Shown here one piece after another: positions 20,850-30,161 of a stretch of 33,963 nucleotides of DNA. The stretch is from NCBI GenBank assembly GCA_002104985.1, contig MCGO01000320.1:1-33963 (forward strand), in the 5' to 3' direction. Numbering within the stretch: the first letter of the stretch is position 1; every line of letters begins with the position of its first letter. Both the position numbers and the translations under genes were made by a program. Below the pieces are notes generated by a model, which saw only the letters and a program-made list of their open reading frames with translations, did no database searches and was not told the DNA's origin. The stretch comes from Rhizoclosmatium globosum. Lineage: Eukaryota > Chytridiomycota > Chytridiomycetes > Chytridiales > Chytriomycetaceae.

Positions 20850-22940
20850 ATGCGGTCTTACGTGAAATCAATCTCGCTACTCTATAGTCTAATATCGCCA
20901 TTCGTATATGCTCAAGTTGATTCAAGGAGTAATTCTTGCAGCAGCTCTTATTCCGTTGGGGTTTTGAACTCACAACCTGATACGACAAACACGTTACTTC
21001 CAAATGGAGGCTCATGGTTAGAGCCGTTTCAAGTACCACTTAATGGCGCATTATGCACAATGTCGTTTGGGGTGTTTGGGTCCTTGGCGGGAATAGGTGT
21101 TCGTCCCACCACAGCTACACTATCACTGTACTCTGGCGAAACGGATAATAACGCTATCGTGAATGGAATTGCGACTCCGTTTGTTGTCACTTCCTCAGTT
21201 CTACAGTTGAGTTTCTTTTGATTATCGTAATGTTTCCTAACGTTATCGCAAACAGAGTGAATCAACCATCCCTCAACTTCACATTCTGCGACAACATAGC
21301 CCCATTAGTAGCGAATACTGTCATAACATTTGTCTTGACCAACACCGGGCTTACGAACCCAGTTGTCCTCGGATTCAGCCCTGGAGCTGGAGCTGGATAC
21401 TTGTACACCCGAGATGCAGGGAATTCGCAGCAAAAGAAGCTCATCAACTCGTCTGTGACGTTTCATTTCACTGCAAGTGTTGACGCTGCTCCTCCTTGTG
21501 TCGGTCCGAATTCAGCGGCGACAAGTTTCGTGACCTTTGACGCGGTGACAACGACCGTCGAAGGTGTTCCTGTTAGCACTGAGGTTGCTCCCGTTGCGAG
21601 TCAAACTGGTGTGACGGAATTGTATTCCGCGCCTCTGCCATTGGTTCCGACAAAAACTTTCGGGCCGCGGTATAACACGAAGGCGTTTGAATATACAACT
21701 AGTACTAGCGAGCCTGCAACTGTGTACCCGGCTTTATCGTATACCGAAGCAGTTTCCGCGCCAACTGTAAGCGCCGGTTTAGGTCTTGAAAGACGGCAAT
21801 CGGATTTCTCTGTTCGATGTGGAAGTGATTGGGGGTCTGCGTATTCAACATGTGGAACTTTGTGTTCAAATGACGGGGATTGTGATTACGGGCAAGCGTG
21901 TTTCAGGGATTTGGATCCGAGTGCGTGTAGTCAGCAAGAGGATTCCGGGGGGGCTGGTGGTGGATCCGTCGCAGGGAACCCTGCAGTTCGGTGTGGTACT
22001 GACTGGTGGTCTGCATATTCTACTTGTGGTAGTTATTGTGCGTTGGATACGGATTGTCCACAAGGACAGAGTTGTTTTAAGGACTTGAGTGTGGATGCAT
22101 GCACACAACCTGTGAAACCGTCACCTGCGGCTTTGACGCGTCCTAATGGATCAACGGGCGGGAATCCGGCTGTTCGATGTGGAGCTGACTGGTCTTCCGC
22201 GTATTCTTCTTGTGGAACATTTTGCTCACTCGATTCGGATTGTCCAAATGGTCAGAGCTGTTTCAAAGATTTGAGTACGGATGTCTGTCAATCCCCGCAA
22301 AAGCCTTCTCCAATCGTTATTACTGTTGTTCCAACGTTGACATCACGTCCATCGGCGAGTAACCCTGCCATCCGTTGTGGATCCAACTGGGCAGCTGCTT
22401 CATCTACCTGCGGCGTATATTGCGTTGTCGATAAAGACTGTCCAAACGGTCAATCTTGTTTCAAGGACTTGAATCCTAATGTATGTGGGTCTGTACAATC
22501 ATCACCAGCGCCATCTCCTCCACCAACCGGAAACCCATCGATTCGATGTGGATCCAATTGGAACTCTGCGAATTCTGCGTGTGGAACTTATTGTACGAAT
22601 GATTCTGATTGTCAAGGTGGACAAACATGTTTCAAGGATTTGAGTGTCGATGTTTGCTCGAATTCTGCGTCTGGGAATGGCGGAGGAAATAGTGGTGGTG
22701 GTAGTAGTGGCAGTAGTGGTAACGGTGGGTCAAGGCCAAATACAGTTGTACATGCTGGAACCCGTGTCAAGCTGGGTTCTACGCGTGTGGTGAAGGAAAT
22801 ACGTATATGATGTGTGAGAACTCGGTGTGGACAAAGTTGGCGTCTTGTTCGGATCAAGGGTTTCAAGGTGTGTATATATTTGTAAGGATGGTTCTATTGG
22901 TGGAAATTGTGGTAATGATGTGCAGGCGCTTTGTGTGTGA
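20850..22940 (+). CDS. Secreted protein with five Cys-rich carbohydrate-binding-like repeats
   Basis: The N-terminus MRSYVKSISLLYSLISPFVY is a signal peptide. A beta-sandwich-like region of about 230 residues follows, crossing an intron at 21206-21255. Then five repeats of about 40 residues occur (starting about 21811, 21988, 22165, 22369 and 22543), each with the pattern RCGxxWxxAxxxCGxxCxxDxDCxxGQxCFKDL..C. They resemble CBM52-type modules of fungal beta-1,3-glucanases, so binding to cell-wall glucan is a reasonable inference. Linkers are Pro/Ser/Gly-rich. The printed frame stops at 22808-22810, but a C-terminal Cys-rich module (NTYMMCENSVWTKLASC, CKDGSIGGNCGN) continues in other frames to a stop at 22938-22940, with one-base breaks near 22790 and 22875. 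No catalytic domain is visible; it may be an adhesin or matrix protein. Confidence 0.75.
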
Positions 22941-23036
22941 GATTAAGCATAGGATTTTTTCCATTCTCTTTTGTAGTTATTGTTGTATTTCAATGAATAT
23001 TCCATATGTGTGCTTTTATTTGCGGTGTAGATCCGA

Positions 23037-24242
23037 TCAAATCTTTTCTTGGTTGTCATTCAACCACTTGTAAACGGACGAAAAGTCCTTGTTCTTGTAC
23101 TCCTTCTGACTGCTGACTTGGTTGTAGATCTGGTGCGCAACAGCTCCAAGAGTAACAGTGCTCTTGCTTTCGTGGGCAGCGGAAACGGCGAGGCTCAAAT
23201 CCTTGGCCATCAAGCTAGTTCCGAAACCGCCAGTGTAGTCTCGCGAAGCTGGGACGTTTGGCAAAACTCCTGGGCATGGATTGTAGGTATCGGTTGACCA
23301 GCAACGTCCAGACGAAGTGTTGATGATTCCAGCGAGCAATTTTGGGTCCATTCCGAGACGGACACCGAGGTTCATTGTCTCTGAGGCGGCGACCATTGAG
23401 ATTCCGAGCATCATGTTGTTACAGATTTGGCGACTTGCCCGTTTCCGACTGTGCCGCAGTGAACAATGTTTTTACCCATGTGGACAAGAATTGTGTCCTT
23501 GACAGTGTTGAAGGTTGTGACTGAAGGGGATCCGACCATGAAAGTGAGTGTTCCAGCTTCGGCACCAAGGGTACCTTTTTCGACCATAATAAATAAATAC
23601 AGATGGATTAGGCCGTATTATATATCATACCTCCAGAAACAGGAGCATCCAACATGACGGCACCAGCGTTTCCAACAGTTTCGGCAACGTGTTTGCTTGT
23701 AGCCACATCAATGGTGGAGGAATCAACGAGCAAAACATTGTTACGGCCCTTGATACCAGCCAGCAGACCGGTTTCAGCATCCAAATAAACAGATTTGACG
23801 TGAGGACCAGCTGGAAGCATAGTGACAATAACATCACACTGAGCAGCAAGGTCCGTGGAGTTGCAGCAACAGACACTGACTGGTTCTGAGCCTAATATCA
23901 ATTAATTAATACATAAATATTAAGGTATTCGAGAGGGAAAAGCGAACCTTCAAATCCTTTGCGTTCTCAACAAACTTTGAAGCTGTGGCAGGAAAGGCAT
24001 CAAACACAACAAAGGGCGAGCCAGTCTTCTTCATGAGATTGGCAGCCATTGGAAATCCCATTTGGCCGAGTCCAACGAATCCAATTGTTGGCTGGATTGA
24101 AATGGGTTGAAATGAGCAGGTACTCAAGTCAAGTGGAATTGGATGGTTTTACCTTGGATGCAACTGGAGAGTGATTAGTGTTAGCCCTATTAAGATGCAG
24201 AGCAATCAACGTACCTGAGCTGTAGAACCGGCGCGCGAGCAT
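23037..24242 (-). CDS. 3-hydroxyisobutyrate dehydrogenase, mitochondrial
   Basis: This enzyme of valine catabolism oxidises 3-hydroxyisobutyrate to methylmalonate semialdehyde with NAD. Exons (leftward) are 24215-24242, 24153-24163, 23948-24091, 23631-23891 and 23037-23574. Exon 1 plus the 11-nt exon encode a mitochondrial presequence (MLARRFYSSVASK). The Rossmann motif GFVGLGQMGFPMAANL, the substrate motif DAPVSGG and the C-terminal signature SSGRCWSTDTYNPCPGV are clear. The catalytic-Lys motif reads GNGQVAK and should continue ICNNMMLG, but one A is missing near 23430, which shifts the frame. Exons 3 and 4 also join one base out of phase. Conservation elsewhere is excellent, so these are likely sequence errors. 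Confidence 0.88.
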
Positions 24243-24337
24243 AATGATGTTGGTTGTTGGGTTGATTTTCGGGATGAATCGGGATGTGAAAGATGGCTTT
24301 TCCCTTTCTTTCTTTCTCTCTCTTTATTCTACAAATA

Positions 24338-25117
24338 TTATGCAATATCTGTTGATTCTTCCACATCGGCTGTCTCTTCAGCCTCCTGTTCACCTTCTTT
24401 TCGCAGTGCACAATCACTAATTACAACACACTTTCCATCACAGTTGGACCACGCTTTGTGTACCGTATGAACTCTATCGTTCACGCGTATCATTCCCGTC
24501 TGTGTATTACACAAGTCTGCAATCTGGACTTCATGAAGATTCCACCCTGGTTCTCCGTCCACACCATCTGTCACAGCTTCCATCAGTTCATGCGATGCAC
24601 TCTGCTCGATGCTGGCAAGAATGTCGTTTCCAACGCATTTTGAAGTTGTCTTGTAAGGCAGCACGCCAAATACTAGATGCTGTCCATTTGGGAGACGAGT
24701 TGATCCGTGCATCGCACAACCATTGATCTCAAAGTCGATTTCAGGGCCGAGATGGAGGGCATAGTAAGTATCTTCTGATGGATGTATCACTCTGGCTTTC
24801 GCAAGGCCTCGTAAGTAGGCTCGAGCATTCAATAGTGTTGTTGATGATGGGTTCGCATGTGTGATTGGCTGTCCGAGAGATCCTTTCGTAATCTGTTTCT
24901 TCTTTGTTGAGTATTGCCGAAGTATGCTCCAGTAGGGTGAATCCACAATGTCTGAATAGAACTGATTGAGCTGTGATTGATATGGATGGTTGCCGTAGTA
25001 GATAGGAACTACTTGGACACTGCCAATCACTGGTCCTCCACTGTATTTGAGTTTCGGCGAGGCGGCGAGGACTGCTGACACAAGGAGGATCAAGTGGAAG
25101 TGGATTGTGATGACCAT
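24338..25117 (-). CDS. Secreted protein with HExxE-type motif, metalloprotease-like
   Basis: The ATG at 25117 gives a clean signal peptide (MVITIHFHLILLVSAVLAAS) cut before PKLKY; an upstream ATG at 25147 would bury it. The mature part begins GGPVIGSVQVVPIYYG and has FYSDIVDSPYW, then SASHELMEAVTD, then a Trp-rich end with AWSNCDGKCV. The His-Glu motif with downstream Glu and Asp occurs in a poorly characterised family of secreted proteins in bacteria and fungi and suggests a zinc site, but protease activity is unproven. The frame is unbroken, about 260 residues, with a Glu-rich C-terminus. Confidence 0.6.
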   Translation of the reverse strand: MVITIHFHLILLVSAVLAASPKLKYSGGPVIGSVQVVPIYYGNHPYQSQLNQFYSDIVDSPYWSILRQYSTKKKQITKGSLGQPITHANPSSTTLLNARAYLRGLAKARVIHPSEDTYYALHLGPEIDFEINGCAMHGSTRLPNGQHLVFGVLPYKTTSKCVGNDILASIEQSASHELMEAVTDGVDGEPGWNLHEVQIADLCNTQTGMIRVNDRVHTVHKAWSNCDGKCVVISDCALRKEGEQEAEETADVEESTDIA

Positions 25118-25350
25118 TTTATTGTTACCATGACCAACATCAAACACTAACCCCCCTTTAATGTAAACTGTTGAGCCCCTTTCATTATATACAAAAAATA
25201 GAGGTAAGCGTCATAAGATATTCGAAATAGAGGCACCAACTTAAATGAAAACACGTAATTCTGACCTTTGGACTAAGCCTCTCAATCTCATCTTTAGCCT
25301 TTTATGCTATGGTTTATTACTCAAGCTTCTCTTTATTTAATTTCATACAA

Positions 25351-25512
25351 ACCCTTATTCGAAATCCTTCCGCTGAAAAATTGGTAAATCCATTCGAAAT
25401 ATCGTATATAAGCCAAGCGCAGATTTCGAAATCTGATTTTCAATTCACTCCTATAAAGCGACAACAAACCGCCTGTGATGCAGTTCAAAAACAATCTCAA
25501 CAAAACTCCCAG
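25351..25512 (+). promoter_or_regulatory. Promoter of first small secreted gene, TTCGAA motifs and TATA box
   Basis: Three TTCGAA cores occur at 25358, 25393 and within the 16-bp perfect palindrome CAGATTTCGAAATCTG (25420-25435). TATAAA at 25452-25457 lies about 60 bp ahead of the ATG. The same arrangement precedes the second gene. Confidence 0.65.
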
Positions 25513-25743
25513 ATGAACTTCCAAACTTTGATCGCTGTTCTCGCTACTAGCGTCGCTTTTGCCAACGCGCTCCCAGGTGGTGGCTTTGGAGGTGGTTTCC
25601 CTGGCGGATGTCACCCACCATGCCCATCCAACCTTCTCTGTCTCAACAACCAGTGTACCGCCATTTGCGTCCCGGACTGTGCTCCAAACCAAGTCTGCTC
25701 TACCAAGACCAACACATGCGTACCAAAAGGACTTGGTCGCTGA
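25513..25743 (+). CDS. Small secreted cysteine-rich protein 1
   Basis: A 76-residue precursor with signal peptide MNFQTLIAVLATSVAFANA, a Gly-rich LPGGGFGGGFPGG segment and eight Cys in two similar halves (HPPCPSNLLCLNNQC and VPDCAPNQVCSTKTNTC). Spacing is C-x3-C-x5-C-x4-C-x3-C-x3-C-x5-C-x6-C. The start is set by the signal peptide, although the frame is open further upstream. AATAAA follows at about 25783. Function is unknown; it has the form of an apoplastic effector or an antimicrobial or adhesive peptide. Confidence 0.75.
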   Translation: MNFQTLIAVLATSVAFANALPGGGFGGGFPGGCHPPCPSNLLCLNNQCTAICVPDCAPNQVCSTKTNTCVPKGLGR

Positions 25744-26007
25744 TTTTGAATTTATGTTTAATATATCCATTTGTATGAAGTGAATAAAACATGTTTGTGC
25801 CACATACTAGTTTAGAGAGAACATGAACCAATCGATCCCTGAACTTTGGTAAAGAAGCAAAAACAAAGATGGAACTGTGCCTTGATTCCTTCACCAGCTA
25901 GAAACTTAACCAAAGAGCAAGGATTCAGCCCCTCACAAAAAGAAACTACAAGATACAGGCCAAATGAAATTGCTGGTATTCTCAATGGATTATCGATTTT
26001 TGAGCAA

Positions 26008-26180
26008 ACCCTCATTCGAAATCTTTCGCTGAAAAATTTTGGAATAAGGATCCATTCGAAATATATGCAAATCAGTGCCAAGCTTGGATTTCGAAATCTG
26101 ATTTTCAATCCAGGGCTATAAAGGGAACGATGATCGTTTACGAAGTTCCTCACAAAAAAACAATATCACAAAACTCCAAG
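26008..26180 (+). promoter_or_regulatory. Promoter of second small secreted gene, TTCGAA motifs and TATA box
   Basis: Duplicated counterpart of the promoter at 25351: TTCGAA at 26015 and 26055, the palindrome GATTTCGAAATC at 26087-26098, and TATAAA at 26117-26122, about 60 bp ahead of the ATG. The remainder of the 437-bp gap from 25744 holds the 3' UTR of gene 1 and no supported gene. Confidence 0.65.
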
Positions 26181-26402
26181 ATGAACTTCCAAACCTTGAT
26201 CGCTGTTCTCGCTACTAGCGTCGCTTTTGTCAACGCGCTCCCAGGCGGTGGCTTTGGAGGGGGTTTCCCTGGTGGATGTCACCCACCATGCCCATCCAAC
26301 CTTCTCTGTGGCCCAAACAACCAGTGTGTCGCCATTTGCTTCCCGGACTGTGCTCCAAACCAAATTTGCTCTACCAAGACCAACACCTGCGTTCCAAAGT
26401 AA
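26181..26402 (+). CDS. Small secreted cysteine-rich protein 2 (tandem paralogue)
   Basis: A 73-residue precursor almost identical to protein 1: the same signal peptide with one A to V change, the same Gly-rich stretch and the same eight Cys. The differences cluster between Cys 3 and Cys 5 (GPNNQCVAI here versus LNNQCTAI) and the GLGR tail is missing. Gene and promoter were duplicated together. Confidence 0.75.
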   Translation: MNFQTLIAVLATSVAFVNALPGGGFGGGFPGGCHPPCPSNLLCGPNNQCVAICFPDCAPNQICSTKTNTCVPK

Positions 26403-26637
26403 TGCAGTCCTTGATTTTGTTTCTGTAAAAATATATCAATGCCATATCCTCTTCCATGAAGTTAAATAAACTTTAGTGCAGCATCAAACAAATAATATAT
26501 CGTGCTTTACTGCTTTAGAGAAATAATAACAGGAGAAACAATAAACCGAACAAGATGAAAACAGGGACTGGAATACTGAACCAACGAACATGCATACACT
26601 CCCAATAAAACCAATCGTAATATAAACTCGAAAGCAC

Positions 26638-27994
26638 TCAAAAGTCGTAATCACGCGTTCGACCTGAAATAATGAGTAAATAATGGGGTTGTTATGATGA
26701 TCAAAACTTACTGAACGAAGGGCTCTTTGCTCGTGGAGTCAAACCATATAACCCGTCACCCACAGAAAGTGATTTTCGAGGTTTAGGGCTGGAAGATCCT
26801 GTGTCGACGATAATGTTATTAGTATCAGATGAAATTAAGCTCGAACCAAGAAAGTATTTGATCTCACGTGAGTAATTCAGTTCCCATGGCATATCCGAAT
26901 CAATTCCTTTACTGCGATGCTTTGATAGAGAGCGCGAATCTGCTTACTTGATTGTTAGGCTCACTTCACCACATAAATAAACACAAAATGTTACCATCGT
27001 CATCATCCCTTCGACTTTTCGAGTGACGTCGTTCCTTCTTTTCCACAAGAGACTCTTCACTGCTTTCCAGATACTTTTTGCTTCCTCGACGCTTCGGTTT
27101 AGCATCAGAAGCGTCTGAGTCATAATTCTTTTTCTTCTCGTCCTTGTCCCTCCGTGATGACCCAGACCTCGAATGGCTCTTCTTTTCTTTACGATCATCG
27201 CCACTTTCTTCATCACTGCCTCGTCGACTCTTGCTCTTTTTCTTGTCCTTTCGTTCATCGTCACTGCCCTTGTCGCTTCCCTTCTTTTTGCTGGAACTGC
27301 GTTTATGTTCCTTTTCGTCATCGCTTCCGCGTTTTTTGCTGGAGCTTCGTTTATGTTCTTTTTCATCGTCGCTGCCCTTCTTTTTGCTGGAGCTCCTTTT
27401 GTGGTCCTTTTCGTCGTCGCTTCCTTTTGATTTACTTCCGTGTCGACTGTGTTTGTCGTGGTGTTTTTTGACGACGATTGTTATGCTTTCGTCACTTTCA
27501 CTAGCCTCGTCTTCACTTCCGCTTCCTTTCTTTGATTTCTTCTTGTCCTTTCCGTGCTTATGATCCTTCTCCTTCTCCTTGTCTTTTCCATGCTTATCCT
27601 TCTTCTTGTCCTTTTTCTTATCTTTCTTTTTGTCGTCGTCAGAATCGCCGCCGCCAGAGTCCGTATTCCCATTATACGCAACGACAAGACTTTCACCATC
27701 CCTCAATACACCAACACTTGAATAGCTTGGTATCGCTGCGAAATCAGCTGTGTAAAACACACATCGGTCGCTGTCTACACCGTCATCGTCTGCAAGTTGA
27801 TCGCGCTTTGCGAAGAGAACAAGGTCTAATAATGTGTATTTGGAGTTTGTCGGGATTTCAGCAATCACGCGTCTGGATGGTGATTCGGAGGATGATTTCG
27901 TGGACGGGAAGCCGACAAAGTTGAGTGTGACACGAGCGATTTTGGTGAGAGTTTGTTCCTTGTGGTCCTTCTCCTTGTCCTTGTCTTTGCCCAT
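26638..27994 (-). CDS. Ubiquitin-like N-domain protein with long charged Lys/Ser/Asp tail
   Basis: Exons (leftward) are 26995-27994, 26712-26939 and 26638-26663, with introns at 26940-26994 and 26664-26711. All join in phase to 417 residues with no break. The first 100 or so residues look folded (VTLNFVGFPS, then VIAEIPTNSKYTLLDLVLF, then SVGVLRDGESLVVAYNG), like a ubiquitin-type fold and loosely like the coilin N-domain. From about residue 110 to 340 the chain is low-complexity Lys/Asp/Glu/Ser, including three near-identical units of the form DEKEHKRSSSKKKGSD. The C-terminal exon is less biased. A nuclear protein of the splicing or ribonucleoprotein type is likely; the coilin link is tentative. 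Confidence 0.55.
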
Positions 27995-28312
27995 GTTTCG
28001 ATGAAGTGACTGATAAAGAAGATTGTACTTTCGATTAAACGTTCTAAGTTTGTTGTTGCTGATTTAGTTGTTTGGTGGGCTTATGTCGGCTGGTATCGAG
28101 TTGACTCAATAGTCCGAATATAAACAGTTGATCTGGAAGAGTGGAGTGAGAGAGGCAAATGTCTTGATTGTTCTCGTGGTTCAAAGACGTTTTTCAGTGG
28201 CTCGCCCACATTGTCTCGGATTCCAATTGTTCTAGAAGGACATCATCAACTATTCGGGATTCTGACCAATCATAACATTGATGGCAAATATATGAAGTAT
28301 GCTTTAATCTAT
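27995..28312. other. Intergenic stretch, no gene seen
   Basis: These 318 bp lie between the start of the charged-tail gene and the stop of TIR-SEL1 gene 1. They should contain the promoter of the former and the 3' UTR of the latter. No coding region or structured repeat is supported. Confidence 0.5.
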
Positions 28313-30103
28313 TTAAAAGAATTCAAGAATTTCAAGAGCTGTGGTTGCTTCTTCCACACCACCAGCCGCAGCCTTTGTAAATAATTCTTTCGCCATATCT
28401 TTGTTTTGCTCCACACCTAGACCATCTCTATAAAAGTTGGCTAATGCATATTGAGAATCGGCGGATCCCTGTTTGGCAGCTTTCTCGTGCCAGGCAAAAG
28501 CGCGTACATAGTCTTTCTTGACTCCAAGTCCATTTTCGTAAATAGTACCAAGCCGTCGTTGCGCATACATGTATCTGTGATATATACATTTAGCTTCTTT
28601 CTTAAGACTTTGTATCCCTCACCCCTGATTTGCAGACTTTGTGTACCAAACAAGAGCTTCATTGAATGAAGGATCACATCCAAGTCCCTTCTCCAACATT
28701 TCTGCAAGATTGCACTGTGCGAATTGGTTATCGGCGTCTGCTGCCAGACCAAACCAGTGTAAAGCAGTCGCGTAGTTTTGATCGCAGCCAAGTCCGTCCT
28801 TGTACATGATAGCGAGTGAGTTTTGTGCATTCGCATATCCTTGGTTTGCAGATCGCGTGAACATATCGAGAGCGGCTTTGTAGTTTTGGGCCACACCCAG
28901 TCCTTGTTTGTATACTCTGCCTGTGTTGAATTCTCCGATTTTGTATTCTTGCACTGCTGATTTTTCGTAGTAATAAGCAGCTTTGGACCAGTCCTTCAAG
29001 ATCTGTCAGGTATACCAGCTTTAGATCGATAATACCAATCTAACGTTCCTAATTTTGTTTCATCACTCACCTCGTACATTTCTCCTAAATGGTTCATTCC
29101 ACTAGAGTTTCCAAACTTGGCGGCCTTACTGTAATACTCAATCGCATTTGCTGTAGATTGAGGGACACCCAACCCAAAGCGACACATATCGCCCAAGTTA
29201 TCAAACGCCTCTCCAGACTCTTTACTTGCAGCTTTCTGGAAAAACTCCCACGCTTTCGCATAGTCTTGGTACGTTCCATATCCAAATCGATGCATCAATC
29301 CAAGATTCGTAAGTCCCATTGGATTCCCTTGATTCGCAGACCGAGTAAACCATTCAATCGCTTTCCTGAAATCTTGTGGACATCCCAGCCCAAATCGATA
29401 CGCAAGACCCAAGTTGTTTTGACCGTATGGGTTTCCATTCTCTGCACTCTTGACAAAGAATCGGAATGCAGTCAGTTGATCAGGTTTGCGTCCAACGTGT
29501 CCGTTCTTCCACATGATTCCCATTCGGTTTTGGCATTCTGCGTTTCCTTGTGCAGCTCCTTCGTCAATGTTTTCAGCGTCGGGTGCGTTGAGGATTTCGG
29601 AAAGAAGGTCGAAAAGGGAATCTGATTTGGTTGAGTCGTCACTGAAATCAATGCTGGTGAGTTGGTCTGCTCCAGTTTTGATGAGAGAACGGGGAAGGGG
29701 CCGTGATCAAGGCGAAGAGGGATAATGTGCTTGTACTCTGACAGGGAGAAGTTGAGTTCTTTTTGGCAGTTTACTGAAGTCTTTCTTGGTTGTTAATGGT
29801 GACAGGTTTAATTGGGTTCAAGCAATATGTACCTCATAGGTGGATGACAGGTTGATGAGGATCACCTTGCTGTCCTGGATACCTTCAACCATTCGATCGA
29901 CAGTATTCCGGTCATCTTTTCATCATCTCGCCAGACAAGAAGACCTTGGGATGTGAGAAAGTCGTGGATCTCAACAACAAGGTCCTTCTGCGCCCATCTG
30001 GATTCCTTGATTATTAGCATCGATATTGACATAAATGAAGTACTTGCGAATAGGAAAGCATGGCATGGTACTTGAAACCAGGTGGAAGTGGTCGGACTTG
30101 CAT
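28313..30103 (-). CDS. TIR-SEL1 repeat protein 1
   Basis: Exons (leftward) are 30048-30103, 29833-29997, 29071-29773, 28623-29002 and 28313-28574; the first intron uses a GC donor (30047-30046). The N-terminus is a TIR domain: GFKYHAMLSYS, W-AQKDLVVEIHDFL, LLVWRDDEKMTG, then, after a one-base break near 29908, VEGIQDSKVILINLSSTYE. A linker with KELNFSLSEYKHIIPLRLD follows (break near 29690). About ten SEL1 repeats (A-x-x-x-LGxxYxxGxG, then AxxWFxKAAxxG) fill the rest. TIR domains are often NAD-cleaving or scaffold modules of immunity; SEL1 repeats are protein-binding solenoids. A catalytic Glu could not be assigned with confidence. Head-to-tail paralogue of the next gene. Confidence 0.75.
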
Positions 30104-30161
30104 TTGCTGATTCGAAAGATGTTTCAAACAAGTTGAAATAACAATAAGTTGATTCTAATTA

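Noticed and set aside
27144..27563. Long open frames on the plus strand with Leu/Phe/Ser-rich products
   Set aside because: They are the antisense of the Lys/Asp/Ser-rich coding repeats of the charged-tail gene, which is in phase over three exons.
29089..29625. 178-codon plus-strand open frame
   Set aside because: Antisense shadow of the SEL1 repeats; the minus strand shows clear repeat periodicity.
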